NCBI RefSeq assembly: GCF_016097555.1
Contig: NC_054704.1
Span: 50,033,437-50,097,436, forward strand
Length of the DNA: 64,000 bases
From: Gigantopelta aegis
Taxonomy: Eukaryota; Mollusca; Gastropoda; Neomphalida; Peltospiridae
Direction: 5' to 3'
Below are positions 63,978 through 64,000 of this stretch, in pieces (within the stretch, counting starts at the first letter, position 1; each line of letters starts with the position of its first letter). Below the pieces are notes generated by a model, which had not been told where the DNA came from, made no database searches, and saw only the letters and a list, made by a program, of their open reading frames with translations. The translations under genes and the position numbers were made by a program.

Positions 63978-64000
63978 GTAACATAATTTTTCATTGCCGT

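Overview
The window is eukaryotic, from an animal with AT-rich, repeat-packed introns. Gene content, tRNA-derived SINEs with a shared tail, Tc1-like and PIF/Harbinger-like elements and very long microsatellites point to a lophotrochozoan, most likely a gastropod mollusc (inference; no lineage-specific marker was read). No bacterial or viral gene, rRNA, intact tRNA or CRISPR array was found.

Layout. (1) 1-4527, + strand: the last two coding exons of a phospholipid phosphatase (PLPP/LPP, PAP2 family), separated by an intron holding a GA microsatellite and a 1.1-kb compound GT/GTAG array. (2) 4528-10210: intergenic DNA with repeat relics and no supported gene. (3) 10211-24871, - strand: a complete eight-exon COPS5 (CSN5/JAB1) gene. 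It encodes 339 residues with an intact JAMM metalloprotease motif; its introns hold three Tc1-like transposons and several MITEs. (4) 24872-25614: a 743-bp head-to-head intergenic region with a CACGTG E-box, an ATGGCGG (YY1-like) motif and short uORFs. (5) 25615-63977 and beyond, + strand: the first 27 exons (about 1,190 codons) of an ARFGEF1/2 (BIG1/BIG2) orthologue. They include the DCB, HUS and complete Sec7 domains and part of the C-terminal HDS region; the gene continues past the window.

How the genes work: PLPP dephosphorylates lipid phosphates at membranes, CSN5 is the deneddylase subunit of the COP9 signalosome, and BIG1/2 activates Arf GTPases at the trans-Golgi and endosomes. They are unrelated housekeeping functions. 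COPS5 and ARFGEF1 are also close neighbours in human (8q13), so the pairing looks like ancient synteny.

I found no new multi-gene system. The most interesting signals are mobile or tandem DNA remodelling splice sites: a SINE whose target-site duplication copied the COPS5 exon 6 acceptor, a 78-bp tandem array that multiplies the ARFGEF exon 24 donor in frame, and a fossil duplicate of the ARFGEF exon 20 acceptor. All exon boundaries come from reading splice consensus and frame against remembered family sequences, without alignment software.
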